This document shows, one piece after another, positions 24,613 through 32,841 of a stretch of DNA of 36,789 bases. This stretch comes from Azoarcus sp. Aa7 (lineage in GTDB: Bacteria > Pseudomonadota > Gammaproteobacteria > Burkholderiales > Rhodocyclaceae): NCBI RefSeq assembly GCF_014822185.1, contig NZ_QVLR01000063.1, positions 1 to 36,789 on the forward strand, written 5' to 3'. The notes beneath the pieces are model-generated. The model worked only from the letters and a program-made list of their open reading frames with translations. It searched no databases and was not told the origin of the DNA. Numbering within the stretch: the stretch's first letter is position 1; each line of letters begins with the position of its first letter. Position numbers and translations under genes: made by a program.

Positions 24613-25035
24613 CTAGTCCGCGAGATCGAACTGCGGGTTCCACACCACTTCCCACAGGTGGCCGTCCGGATCCGCGAAATAGCCGGCGTAACCGCCCCAG
24701 AACGTGTCGCCGGCCGGCTTGACGATGCGTGCGCCGGCCTGCCGGGCCTGGTCCATGACCGCATCGACGTCCTGTTTCGACGCAACGTTGTGCCCCACCG
24801 AGCATTCAGTCGAGGAGGGCGCACCGAGGGCCAGTCCCGTATCGTGTGCGAGACTGCTCCGTGGCCAGAGCGCCAGCTTGACGCCGTGCTGGAGGTCGAA
24901 GAATGCGACGGCGCCATGTTCGAACTCGGTGCCGATGATGCCTTGTGTGGGAAGGCCGAGACCCTCGCGGTAGAAGCGCACGGCGCGTTCGAGGTTGTCC
25001 ACTGCAAGGGTCAGGACCGTGAGTCTGGGCTTCAT
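24613..25035 (-). CDS. VOC/glyoxalase-fold protein
   Basis: A 140-residue protein of the vicinal-oxygen-chelate superfamily, made of two beta-alpha-beta-beta-beta units: LTVLTLAVDNLERAVRFYREGLGLP (residues 4-28) and DVDAVMDQARQAGARIVKPAGDTFWGGYAGYFADPDGHLWEVVWNP (about 89-135). The final Glu in WEVVWNP is a usual metal ligand; the usual first ligand (His) is replaced by Thr/Leu context in TVLTLAV, so a metal site is uncertain. Substrate unknown; bleomycin-resistance-like and lactoylglutathione-lyase-like labels are not justified. A strong ribosome site (GGAGG) precedes the ATG at 25035. Confidence 0.85.
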   Translation of the reverse strand: MKPRLTVLTLAVDNLERAVRFYREGLGLPTQGIIGTEFEHGAVAFFDLQHGVKLALWPRSSLAHDTGLALGAPSSTECSVGHNVASKQDVDAVMDQARQAGARIVKPAGDTFWGGYAGYFADPDGHLWEVVWNPQFDLAD

Positions 25036-25075
25036 GTTTGCCTCCGGATGTGTCGCCGCGTTGCCGGCCGCAGGT

Positions 25076-25858
25076 TCAGCGCGTGGCCCCCTTGTCGCGG
25101 ATCAGTTCGGCGACGCGTCTGCCGTCCGGAGTGTCGAGCCCGCCAGCAAGCGTCAGGGCGGATTCGCCTTTCCGGGTGTTCGCGAACACGTCCGCCCCGT
25201 GTTCGACCAGGAGCTGTGCAATGTCGCCCACGCCCCCCGACAGCGACAGCAGGAGCGGGGTGTTGCCCAGCGGATCGCGCACGTTCACCTGCGCACCGCG
25301 GATGACGAGCGCTTCGGCAATACTGCGGTAGCCCTCGGTCGGCTTGCCGCAGGCGACGAGGAGCGGTGTGAGGCCCAGGCGGTCCCGGGCGTTCACGTCC
25401 GCGCCGGCGTTCACGAGGATGCTGGCGATCACGGTGAAACCGTTCTTCAGTGCGAAGAGCAGCGGCGGCGTACCGTCGACGTCGATGCCGTGGATGCTGA
25501 ATCTGGCGCGCACGAAGAGATCGACGAGTTCGCGATCGCCGGCGCGCAACGCGGCGATGAATGTCTCCCGGTCGACCGTGATCCCGCGTTCGGCGAGTTC
25601 GCGGACCGCATGTTCGCGGCGCTCGGCTTGGCGGAAGGTTTCCAGTTCGCGGAATTCGCGCAGCGTGATGATGTCCGCCAGCACCTGGGGCGGGAAGCCC
25701 TGGCGGCCGCCGCGCTTGTCGATGAGGAGATCGCTGAAGTAGTCGTGGATCTCGGGCGTGTCCCACAGGAACTCGATGCGCGTGAGGATGCGGTCGAATT
25801 TCTCTTCGAGATGGATCGGATACTTGTCGCCCAGGCACTCGAAGAGAGGGTGCTTCAT
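25076..25858 (-). CDS. Ankyrin-repeat protein
   Basis: A 260-residue soluble protein. The N-terminal half (1-110) is helical and polar: FDRILTRIEFLWDTPEIHDYFSDLLIDKRGGRQGFPPQV, IITLREFRELETFRQ. The C-terminal half has about four ankyrin repeats: DREL..DLFVRARFSIHGID; GTPPLLFALKNGFTVIASILVNAGADVNARD; GLTPLLVACGKP; GNTPLLLSLSGGVGDIAQLLVEHGADVFANTR. Ankyrin repeats bind other proteins; no signal peptide is seen, so it is probably cytoplasmic. The ATG at 25858 fits the start of the compact N-terminal domain. It precedes the VOC gene on the same strand by 40 bases. Its partner is unknown. Confidence 0.85.
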   Translation of the reverse strand: MKHPLFECLGDKYPIHLEEKFDRILTRIEFLWDTPEIHDYFSDLLIDKRGGRQGFPPQVLADIITLREFRELETFRQAERREHAVRELAERGITVDRETFIAALRAGDRELVDLFVRARFSIHGIDVDGTPPLLFALKNGFTVIASILVNAGADVNARDRLGLTPLLVACGKPTEGYRSIAEALVIRGAQVNVRDPLGNTPLLLSLSGGVGDIAQLLVEHGADVFANTRKGESALTLAGGLDTPDGRRVAELIRDKGATR

Positions 25859-26032
25859 CGATGTGGTTCCACTTGTCGGGCGAACGCCGGCAAGGCGTAC
25901 CCGTGGTTTCGTAAACGATTCCGATTCTTGCATGATCGACCACGTTTCGGGGACTCGGGCGGGGCGGACGCGATATGGCCCCGGACCGTGTCGCCGCAAC
26001 GCTGAGGTCGGCGTGGCGGCGCGGCGGATCTG

Positions 26033-29000
26033 TCAGGCCCTGACGGCGTCGAGCAGTTCCCTGACGCCCTGCACGCGCTGCTTCAGATTGGGCAGGCTGG
26101 CCTTGCGGATCAGCCGGTCGGGGCCGGACATCTTGGTGTTGCGGTCCTTCTGGATCAGCATGATGACCTTGACCGGATCGATCGGCGGGTTGGGGCCGAA
26201 CTGGACGCTGATCTGCGCGTCGCTGGCGTCGAGCTTGGCGACGCCGTAGGGCTTCACCAGCAGCCGCAGGCGGTGCGATTCGATCAGGGCCTGGGTCTGC
26301 GGCGGCAGCTCGCCGAAGCGGTCGATCAATTCTTCCTGCAGGCTGCGCAGTTCGTCGTCCGCTTCGCAGTTCGCCAGGCGCTTGTAGAGCGTCAGACGCT
26401 CTTGCACGTCGGGGCAGTAGTCGTTCGGCAGCAGCGCGGGCGTGTGCAGGTTGATCTCGGAGACGACTTCCAGCGGCTGGCTGAGATCGGGCTCCTTACC
26501 CGCCTGCAGATCGCGCACGGCGCGCTTGAGCATCTCGGTGTACAGGCTGAAGCCGACCTGCTGGATCTCGCCGGACTGGTTTTCGCCGAGCACTTCGCCG
26601 GCGCCGCGGATCTCCAGGTCGTGCATCGCGAGGTAGAAGCCGGAACCCAGCTCCTCCATCATCGTGATCGCGTCGAGACGCTTTTGCGCCAGTGCCGTCG
26701 GCTTGGCGTGGGCGTCCGTCAGCAGGTAGGCGTAGGCCTGGTGGTGGCTGCGCCCGACGCGGCCGCGCAGCTGGTGCAGCTGGGCAAGGCCGAAGCGGTC
26801 GGCGCGGTTGATGATGATGGTGTTGGCGGTCGGGATGTTGATGCCCGTCTCGATGATGGTCGTGCACAGCAGCAGGTTGGCGCGCTGCGACGTGAAGTCG
26901 CGCATCACGCGTTCGAGTTCGCGCTCGGGCAGCTGGCCGTGGCCGACGACGATGCGCGCCTCGGGCAGCAGTTCGGCGAGATCGTCACGCACGTTTTCGA
27001 TCGTCTCGACCTCGTTGTGCAGAAAATACACCTGGCCGCCGCGCTTGAACTCGCGCAGCACCGCCTCGCGCACGATGCCCTTGCTGTGGCGCTGCACGAA
27101 GGTCTTGATCGCGAGGCGCTTCTGCGGCGCGGTGGCGATCACCGAAAACTCGCGCAGGCCCTCGAGCGCGAGGCCGAGCGTGCGCGGGATCGGCGTCGCG
27201 GTCAGGGTCAGGATGTCGATCTCGCTGCGCAGCGCCTTCAGCGACTCCTTCTGGCGCACGCCGAAGCGATGCTCCTCGTCGATGATGACGAGGCCCAGGC
27301 GCTTGAAGACGACGTCCTTCTGCAGCAGGCGATGCGTGCCGATGATGATGTCGACCTTGCCTTCGGCGAGCTGCTTGAGGGCTTCGGTCTGTTCCTTCGC
27401 GCTCTTGAAGCGCGACAGTTCGGCGATGCGGATCGGGAAGTCGGCGAAGCGGTCGGAGAAGGTCTGGTAGTGCTGCTCGGCCAGCAGCGTCGTCGGCGTC
27501 AGGACGACGACCTGTTTGCCGTCGGCGACCGCGATGAAGGCCGCGCGCAGGGCCACCTCCGTCTTGCCGAAGCCGACGTCGCCGCACACGAGGCGGTCCA
27601 TCGGCCGGCCGGATTTCATGTCGGCGATGACGGCGTCGATCGCGCCCTGCTGATCGGGCGTGGTCTCGAAGCCGAAACCTTCGGCGAAGGCGTCCAGGTC
27701 GTGCTGCTTGAAGTCGAAGCGGTGGCCGGCACGGGCGGCGCGCTGCGCGTACAGGGCCAGCAGTTCGGCGGCGGTGTCGCGCACCTGCATGGCGGCCTTG
27801 CGTTTGGCCTTGTCCCACTGGCCGGAGCCAAGGCGGTGCAGTTCGACGGCCTCGGGGTCGGCGCCGGCGTAGCGCGAGATCACGTGCAGCTGGGCGACCG
27901 GCACGTAGAGCTTGTCGCCGTTGGCGTACTCCAGATCGAGGAACTCGGTCTGCCCCTCGCCGAGGTCCATGTGGATCAGGCCGAGGTAGCGGCCGATGCC
28001 GTGCGATTCGTGCACGACCGGGTCGCCCGGCTTCAGCTCGGAGAGGTCGCGCAGCCAGCCCTCCATCGTCGCCGCCTTGCGTGCGTCGCGGCGCGCGCGC
28101 GTGCGCGTCGTTGCGGCGTACAGCTCGGATTCGGTGACGATCGCGATCTTTGCGTCGGGCAGCAGGAAGCCGGTCGCGAGCGGGCCCACGCCCAGCGCGA
28201 GGGGCTCGGCGGACGCGAGAAAGCCCGCGAAGTCCGCACTCGCGGCGGGCTTCAGCCCGTACTCGGCGAAGAATTCCGCCATCGTCTCGCGCCGGCCCGG
28301 GGCGTCGGCCAGCACCAGCACCCGCCCGCCGGCCTCGGCCCACTCGCCTTCGAGGAAAGCCTTGAAACGGTGCAGCGGATCGGTCGCCTTGCGCTCCACG
28401 GACAGCTCGGGGAGCTGTGCCGCCGCGGCGGCGGTTTCGGCGCCGGCATCGGGTGCGGCGATGTGGACGCGCGGGCGATCCTTCAGCGCGGTGTAGAAGG
28501 ACTCCTGACCGAGGAACAGCGCTTCCGGCGGCAGCACCGGGCGCGTGCGGTCGCCCTTGAGGAAGTCGTAACGCGAGCGCGTGTCGCGCCAGAACTCGTC
28601 GATCGCGGTCGGAACGTCACGGTGCAGGACCACCGCGGCATCGGCCGGCAGGTAGTCGAACAGGGTTGCCGTGTCGTCGAAGAACAGCGGCAGGAAATAT
28701 TCGATGCCCGCCGGTGCGATGCCGTTCGACACGTCCTTGTACAGCGACACGCGCGAGGGGTCGCCCTCGAAAGTCTCGCGGAAGCGGCTGCGGAAGTGCG
28801 TGCGTCCCTTCTCGTCCATCGGGAACTCGCGCGCGGGCAGCATGCGGATTTCCGGCACCGGGTAGACGGTGCGCTGCGTATCCGGGTCGAAGGTCTTGAT
28901 GCTCTCGACCTCGTCGTCGAAGAGGTCGATGCGGAAAGGCAGGGCCGCTCCCATCGGATAGAGGTCGACGAGGCCGCCGCGCACCGAGAACTCCCCGGGG

Positions 29001-29494
29001 CTGACGACCTGCGTGACGTGGGTGTAGCCGGCGATCGCCATCTGGTTGCGCAGCTGATCGACGTCGAGCTTCGTGCCCTGCTTCAGGAAGAAGGTGTAGG
29101 CCGCGAGGAAGGCGGGCGGCGCCATGCGATACAGCGCGGTCGACGCCGGCACGAGGACGATGTCCGCCTCGCCGCGGCTCACCGCGTAGAGCGTCGACAG
29201 GCGCTCGGAGATCAGGTCCTGGTGCGGGGAGAAGCTCTCGTACGGCAGCGTTTCCCAGTCGGGCAGCAGGTGCGTGCGCAAGTCCGGCGCGATCCATGCG
29301 ATCTCGTCCTGCAGCCGTTGGGCGTCGAGCGGGTTCGCCGTTACCAGCAGGAGGCAACGCCCGCGCGACGCGAGCTGGGCGACCGCGACCGCGTCGGCGG
29401 AGCCGGCGAGGGCAGGGAGGTCGAGGCGTGCGCCGGGTTTCGGAAAAGCGACGGAGGCGAGTTGCGGAATCAGGGCGTCGAGCGGTCGGGACAT
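26033..29494 (-). CDS. mfd: Transcription-repair coupling factor Mfd
   Basis: A 1153-residue ATP-dependent translocase (E. coli Mfd is 1148) that removes stalled RNA polymerase at DNA lesions and recruits UvrA. Order of domains: the UvrB-like N-terminal part (about 1-330), the RNA-polymerase-interacting domain beginning DPVVHESHGIGRYLGL (about 490-550), and the helicase motor with Walker A GDVGFGKTEVALR, DEEHRFG, TATPIPRT and GRVGRSHHQAYAYLL. The C-terminal TRCF domain (about 1000-1120) ends PNLKQRVQGVRELLDAVRA. The ATG at 29494 (MSRPLDALIPQLASV) fits the family; the frame stays open upstream without similarity. A TATAAT box lies about 50 bases before the start. No frameshift is seen. Confidence 0.97.
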   Translation of the reverse strand: MSRPLDALIPQLASVAFPKPGARLDLPALAGSADAVAVAQLASRGRCLLLVTANPLDAQRLQDEIAWIAPDLRTHLLPDWETLPYESFSPHQDLISERLSTLYAVSRGEADIVLVPASTALYRMAPPAFLAAYTFFLKQGTKLDVDQLRNQMAIAGYTHVTQVVSPGEFSVRGGLVDLYPMGAALPFRIDLFDDEVESIKTFDPDTQRTVYPVPEIRMLPAREFPMDEKGRTHFRSRFRETFEGDPSRVSLYKDVSNGIAPAGIEYFLPLFFDDTATLFDYLPADAAVVLHRDVPTAIDEFWRDTRSRYDFLKGDRTRPVLPPEALFLGQESFYTALKDRPRVHIAAPDAGAETAAAAAQLPELSVERKATDPLHRFKAFLEGEWAEAGGRVLVLADAPGRRETMAEFFAEYGLKPAASADFAGFLASAEPLALGVGPLATGFLLPDAKIAIVTESELYAATTRTRARRDARKAATMEGWLRDLSELKPGDPVVHESHGIGRYLGLIHMDLGEGQTEFLDLEYANGDKLYVPVAQLHVISRYAGADPEAVELHRLGSGQWDKAKRKAAMQVRDTAAELLALYAQRAARAGHRFDFKQHDLDAFAEGFGFETTPDQQGAIDAVIADMKSGRPMDRLVCGDVGFGKTEVALRAAFIAVADGKQVVVLTPTTLLAEQHYQTFSDRFADFPIRIAELSRFKSAKEQTEALKQLAEGKVDIIIGTHRLLQKDVVFKRLGLVIIDEEHRFGVRQKESLKALRSEIDILTLTATPIPRTLGLALEGLREFSVIATAPQKRLAIKTFVQRHSKGIVREAVLREFKRGGQVYFLHNEVETIENVRDDLAELLPEARIVVGHGQLPERELERVMRDFTSQRANLLLCTTIIETGINIPTANTIIINRADRFGLAQLHQLRGRVGRSHHQAYAYLLTDAHAKPTALAQKRLDAITMMEELGSGFYLAMHDLEIRGAGEVLGENQSGEIQQVGFSLYTEMLKRAVRDLQAGKEPDLSQPLEVVSEINLHTPALLPNDYCPDVQERLTLYKRLANCEADDELRSLQEELIDRFGELPPQTQALIESHRLRLLVKPYGVAKLDASDAQISVQFGPNPPIDPVKVIMLIQKDRNTKMSGPDRLIRKASLPNLKQRVQGVRELLDAVRA

Positions 29495-29535
29495 CGGACT
29501 GTCGCGGCCGGGCCGCGAACGGATGTGTAGGGTAG

Positions 29536-29571
29536 GGCCCGAATTATAGGCGATGCGACGGCAGCGATTGT
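29536..29571 (-). promoter_or_regulatory. Probable mfd promoter overlapping the hydrolase stop
   Basis: On the minus strand a perfect TATAAT lies at 29548-29543, inside the context CCTATAATTC, and includes the TAA stop of the upstream hydrolase-like gene. RNA would start near 29536, giving a leader of about 42 bases. The -35 region is poor. The same 10-base string occurs at 32811-32820, ahead of the amr operon. Confidence 0.5.
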
Positions 29572-30281
29572 TCCGCAGATCCTCCGGATGCCGGCCCGGC
29601 AGCGGTGCCGTCATGGATGCGTTGCTCGACGGGGCCGGGCGCGGGCAGCTTGTCCCGCAGCCAGGCCGCCGCGAGTTCGCCGAAACGTTCGATGACTCCC
29701 GGTTCGCGGAATTCGTCCGACGCTCCGTCGAGCACGTGCCAGTCGTGCGGGCAACGCAGGTGTTCGCAGGCCTGGCGGACCATCCCGGCCTGCGGGTCGT
29801 CGCTGCCGACCACCATGCGTAGCGGGACGGCAAGGGTGTTGAGCGGCGTCAGGCCGGCGAGGTCGGGCCGGCCGGCGCGGCAGACGATCGCCGACACCCT
29901 GTCGCCCGCCTTCCATCCGGCGCGGACCGCGGCGCCGCTCGCGGTGTCGGAGGAGATCAAACCCACCCCCAGCCCGGCCAGCGGCGGCTGATGGCCGATC
30001 CAGTCGAGCACGGCCACCACCCGGTTGGCCATCTGCGGCACGTTGAAGCGGGCGTCCGGGTCGCGCGCTTCCTCGTAGGCGGTGAGCAGGTTGATCAGCA
30101 GCGTCGCGAAGCCGGCACGCTGCAACTCGCGCGCCACGCGCAGGTCACGCGACTGGGCGAATGGGCTGCCGGCAGGTCGCAGCACCACGGCAAGCCCATT
30201 CACGTCGGGCGCGAGGACGAGCTCGCCGCTGAGCCAGATGTGCTCGAAGGGAATGCTGATGTCTGTCGTTCGCAGTTTCAC
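29544..30281 (-). CDS. Alpha/beta hydrolase-fold protein with lost catalytic residues
   Basis: A 245-residue protein of the dienelactone-hydrolase-like family. Conserved non-catalytic stretches are LQRAGFATLLINLLTAYEE, CRAGRPDLAG and FREPGVIERFGELAAAWL. Compared with the family pattern as I recall it, the oxyanion HGSG is RPAG (residues 35-38). The nucleophile turn GxSxG is SSDTA with aspartate (D112) in the serine position, and the histidine in the C-terminal ATHLFEEPG-like segment is aspartate (D189 in ASDEFREPG). The acid (GSDD, 161-162) remains. Hence it is probably not a serine hydrolase. It is the last gene of the amr operon, 17 bases after amrS. The GTG at 30281 is the best start, with no clear ribosome site, suggesting coupling. 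The fold assignment is firm; the role is unknown. Confidence 0.78.
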   Translation of the reverse strand: MKLRTTDISIPFEHIWLSGELVLAPDVNGLAVVLRPAGSPFAQSRDLRVARELQRAGFATLLINLLTAYEEARDPDARFNVPQMANRVVAVLDWIGHQPPLAGLGVGLISSDTASGAAVRAGWKAGDRVSAIVCRAGRPDLAGLTPLNTLAVPLRMVVGSDDPQAGMVRQACEHLRCPHDWHVLDGASDEFREPGVIERFGELAAAWLRDKLPAPGPVEQRIHDGTAAGPASGGSAEQSLPSHRL

Positions 30282-30298
30282 GATTGGGCGGGTCCGGA

Positions 30299-31390
30299 TC
30301 AGGGCTTCGCGTGCACGGCGGGCTGCCGATGGATGGCGACCGGGATGCGGCGCGAACCGAAGGGCGCCGAATAGTGGCCAAAGCGGCCCGCGAGCGCCGT
30401 GCCGCATTTGCGGCAGGCGCCCTTGTCGTCGAGCGCGTAATCGAGGATTTCGTACCAGTCGCGCTCGATGAGCGCGGCACCGCAATGCGTGCAGCGCGTG
30501 ATGCCGCCTTCGCGGTCATGCACGTTGCCGGTGTAGACGTGCTTCAGTCCCTCCGCAAGTGCGACGCGGCGCGAGCGTGTCAGTGTCGCGGGCGGGGTCG
30601 GCGGGAGATCGGTGAGCTTGTAGTCGGGATGGAAGGCGGAAAAATGCAGGGGCACTTCGGTGCCCAGCTCCTTCGCGACCCATTGCGACAGCGCGCGGAC
30701 CTCGTCCTCCGAGTCGTTGAGCCCCGGGATCAGCAGCGTCGTGATCTCCACCCATACCTCGCTCTCGTGCACCAGCCACTTGAGCGTATCGAGCACCGGC
30801 TGCAGGTGCGCGCCGCATTCCTTGATGTAGAACTCGTCGGTGAACGCCTTGAGGTCGACGTTGGCGGCGTCCATGTGGGCGTAGAAGTCGGGGCGTGCGA
30901 TGTCGGTGATGTAGCCGGCCGTGACGGCGACCGTCTTCAGGCCCAGCGCATGGCACGCCTTCGCCGTGTCGATCGCATACTCGGCGAAGATCACCGGGTC
31001 GTTATAGGTGAACGCCACGCTGCTGCAGCCCCAGTCCGCGGCCGTGCGCGCGATCTCCTCGGGCGCTGCGGAGTCCATCAGGCGGTCCATGTCGCGGGAT
31101 TTGGAAATGTCCCAGTTCTGGCAGAACTTGCACGCGAGGTTGCAGCCCGCGGTGCCGAACGAGAACACGCTGGTGCCGGGATAGAAATGGTTGAGCGGCT
31201 TCTTCTCGATCGGATCGATGCAGAAGCCCGAGCTGCGACCATAGGTGGTGAGGACGATCGCGTCGCCTTCGCGCATGCGCACGAAGCAGGCTCCGCGCTG
31301 GTCCGCGTGCAGCCGGCAGTATCGCGGACACAGATCGCACTGGATGCGACCGTCGTCAAGATGATGCCAGTAGCGCGCGGGGTAGTTCAT
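30299..31390 (-). CDS. amrS: AmmeMemoRadiSam system radical SAM enzyme AmrS
   Basis: A 363-residue radical SAM protein. The iron-sulfur cluster motif is CNLACKFCQNW (about residues 83-93). The N-terminus has an additional cysteine cluster (CDLCPRYCRL), and the C-terminus a zinc-ribbon-like pair CTHCG and CRKCG. Other family stretches are RSSGFCIDPIEKKPLNHFYPGT, SVAFTYNDPVIFAEYA and VWVEITTLLIPGLNDSEDEVRAL. It is a glycyl-radical-activase-like family member of uncharacterised reaction, defined by its association with AMMECR1- and Memo-family proteins. Exactly that trio is encoded here. The ATG at 31390 follows GGAG and lies one base after the amrA stop. Confidence 0.93.
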   Translation of the reverse strand: MNYPARYWHHLDDGRIQCDLCPRYCRLHADQRGACFVRMREGDAIVLTTYGRSSGFCIDPIEKKPLNHFYPGTSVFSFGTAGCNLACKFCQNWDISKSRDMDRLMDSAAPEEIARTAADWGCSSVAFTYNDPVIFAEYAIDTAKACHALGLKTVAVTAGYITDIARPDFYAHMDAANVDLKAFTDEFYIKECGAHLQPVLDTLKWLVHESEVWVEITTLLIPGLNDSEDEVRALSQWVAKELGTEVPLHFSAFHPDYKLTDLPPTPPATLTRSRRVALAEGLKHVYTGNVHDREGGITRCTHCGAALIERDWYEILDYALDDKGACRKCGTALAGRFGHYSAPFGSRRIPVAIHRQPAVHAKP

Positions 31391-31391
31391 T

Positions 31392-31949
31392 TCACGGCTC
31401 CTTCCACTTCCGCACCGTGTAGGTCGCCGCCATCAGGTTCGGGGCGGGGCGATCCGGTGCGAGGCCGGCCTTCTGCTTGAGCGCAGCGAGGAACATGCGC
31501 GGTTCCGGAAGCTGCTCCCATACCTGTGGCAGGAAGGTCGCGCTGCGACAGCCGGAGAACAGCAGCAGTCCATCGACGCCGGGACGCAGCTTGCCGATCA
31601 GGTCGTCCTCGCCGGAGAATTCGACGAACTCGGGCGACGAGAGTAGCGACACCTCGATGTCGACCTTGTCGAGTTCCTCGCGCGACATCGGCGGAAATCG
31701 CGGATCCCTTGTTGCGGCACCCACCGCATTGATTACGACATCGTCGCCGAGCGATCGTTGCGGGCGGACGCTGCCGATGCAGCCACGCAACTCACCTCCG
31801 CGCTTGATCGTCACGAAGGTCGCGCCGCGTTCGGCCAGCCGCGGGTCGCCGGCGGGCGGGTCCTTCTCTGCGCCGAGTTCATGCGCGATCGCGTGGCGCG
31901 TACGGGCCAGCAGGATGTGGCCGAGTTCAGTGTCGGGCGGAAGCGGCAT
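31392..31949 (-). CDS. amrA: AmmeMemoRadiSam system protein A (AMMECR1 domain)
   Basis: A 185-residue single-domain AMMECR1 protein. The diagnostic motif is GELRGCIGSVRPQRSLGDDVVINAVGAATRDPRFPPMSREELDKVDIEVSLLS, of which LRGCIG with its conserved cysteine is the core. The C-terminus has FLPQVWEQLPEPRMFLAALKQKAGL, typical of the family. It is a cytoplasmic protein with a nucleotide-binding-like or enzymatic fold of unknown function; the human homologue is linked to a developmental syndrome. The ATG at 31949 overlaps the end of amrB by 23 bases, and amrS follows after one base. These spacings indicate one coupled transcript. Confidence 0.93.
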   Translation of the reverse strand: MPLPPDTELGHILLARTRHAIAHELGAEKDPPAGDPRLAERGATFVTIKRGGELRGCIGSVRPQRSLGDDVVINAVGAATRDPRFPPMSREELDKVDIEVSLLSSPEFVEFSGEDDLIGKLRPGVDGLLLFSGCRSATFLPQVWEQLPEPRMFLAALKQKAGLAPDRPAPNLMAATYTVRKWKEP

Positions 31950-32754
31950 GGCTGGACGATTCGCAGAAGGCGATGCTGGTGTAGCCGACAACGCGCGAGC
32001 GGTCACCCGCCGTGTCTCCGGAATTGCGCAGGTCGAGCAGGTGCGGTTCGACGCCGTGACGCGCCGCGACGCGCAGCAGTCCGTTGATCGGCGTCGCGCC
32101 GCAGGCCTGGTCGTGATCGAGGCCGGCGCGCAGCTTGAGGATCTGCTCGACCGAGCTGCGGTCGGTGCAGCAGGCCTGCGCATAGGGTTGATAGTGCGAG
32201 AGGTCCGAGCTGATGACGATCAGCGTTTCCGGCCCGCCCCACAGCGCGTCGAGGATATCCGCCACCTGCTCGCCGCTGGCTCCGCCCACCAGCAGCGGAA
32301 CGAGCTCGAAGGCGTCGAGGATGGTCTGCAGGAAGGGAAGCTGGACCTCCAGGCAGTGCTCAAGCGCGTGCGGCCGATCATCGACGACGACATCGGCGCG
32401 TTGCTGCAGCGAGAGCCAGTCCGTGCGGCTGACCGGCACGGGTCCGAGCGGCGTCGAAAACACCTGCGCCGCGGGGAGAGCGAAGGATGCGACCGGCACG
32501 CGGTGGGCGGGCCCCAGCAGCACCACGCGCCGCACCACGTCGCGTAGCCCTGCCGCGGCAGCATAGGCGCTGGCCGCGACCGGACCGGAATACACGTAGC
32601 CTGCATGCGGCACGATCAGCGCCTTCGGTGCGGACACCGCTTCCAGCGGCACGGCGGTCGAGAGCATTTCACCGATCTGCGCGTGCAGCACGTGCGGATC
32701 GTCGGGATAGAAGTAACCGGCGACCGCAGCGGGGCGAATGGAGGCAGTGGCCAT
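31927..32754 (-). CDS. amrB: AmmeMemoRadiSam system protein B (Memo family)
   Basis: A 275-residue Memo-family protein, structurally related to extradiol (LigB-type) dioxygenases. The metal-site residues are intact: VPHAGYVYSG (first His), ALEHCLEVQLPFL (His/Glu) and SSDLSHY (final His). Human MEMO1 binds copper or iron and its enzymatic role is debated. An N-terminal RPAAVAGYFYPDDP is typical of bacterial Memo proteins. The ATG at 32754 follows AAAGGA. It leads the amr operon and overlaps amrA by 23 bases. No signal peptide is seen, so it should be cytoplasmic. Confidence 0.94.
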   Translation of the reverse strand: MATASIRPAAVAGYFYPDDPHVLHAQIGEMLSTAVPLEAVSAPKALIVPHAGYVYSGPVAASAYAAAAGLRDVVRRVVLLGPAHRVPVASFALPAAQVFSTPLGPVPVSRTDWLSLQQRADVVVDDRPHALEHCLEVQLPFLQTILDAFELVPLLVGGASGEQVADILDALWGGPETLIVISSDLSHYQPYAQACCTDRSSVEQILKLRAGLDHDQACGATPINGLLRVAARHGVEPHLLDLRNSGDTAGDRSRVVGYTSIAFCESSSHAASARH

Positions 32755-32805
32755 GAAATTCCTTTCGGGTGAGGTGGCGGAGCCGAACTGGTCGTTCAGC
32801 GTTTG

Positions 32806-32841
32806 CTGATGAATTATAGGCTTCCCGGAAACATTGCGAGC
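32806..32841 (-). promoter_or_regulatory. Probable amr operon promoter overlapping the MgtC-gene stop
   Basis: On the minus strand TATAAT at 32818-32813 lies in CCTATAATTC, identical for 10 bases with the mfd promoter region, and again includes the upstream gene's TAA stop. RNA would start near 32806, about 52 bases before amrB. The -35 box is not recognisable. Confidence 0.45.

Noticed and set aside
26273-29530. Very long open frame (over 1000 codons) antisense to mfd
   Set aside because: It lies opposite a clear mfd gene. GC-rich third positions keep the opposite strand open, and its translation is low-complexity (Arg/Gly/Val/Leu-rich) with no family pattern.
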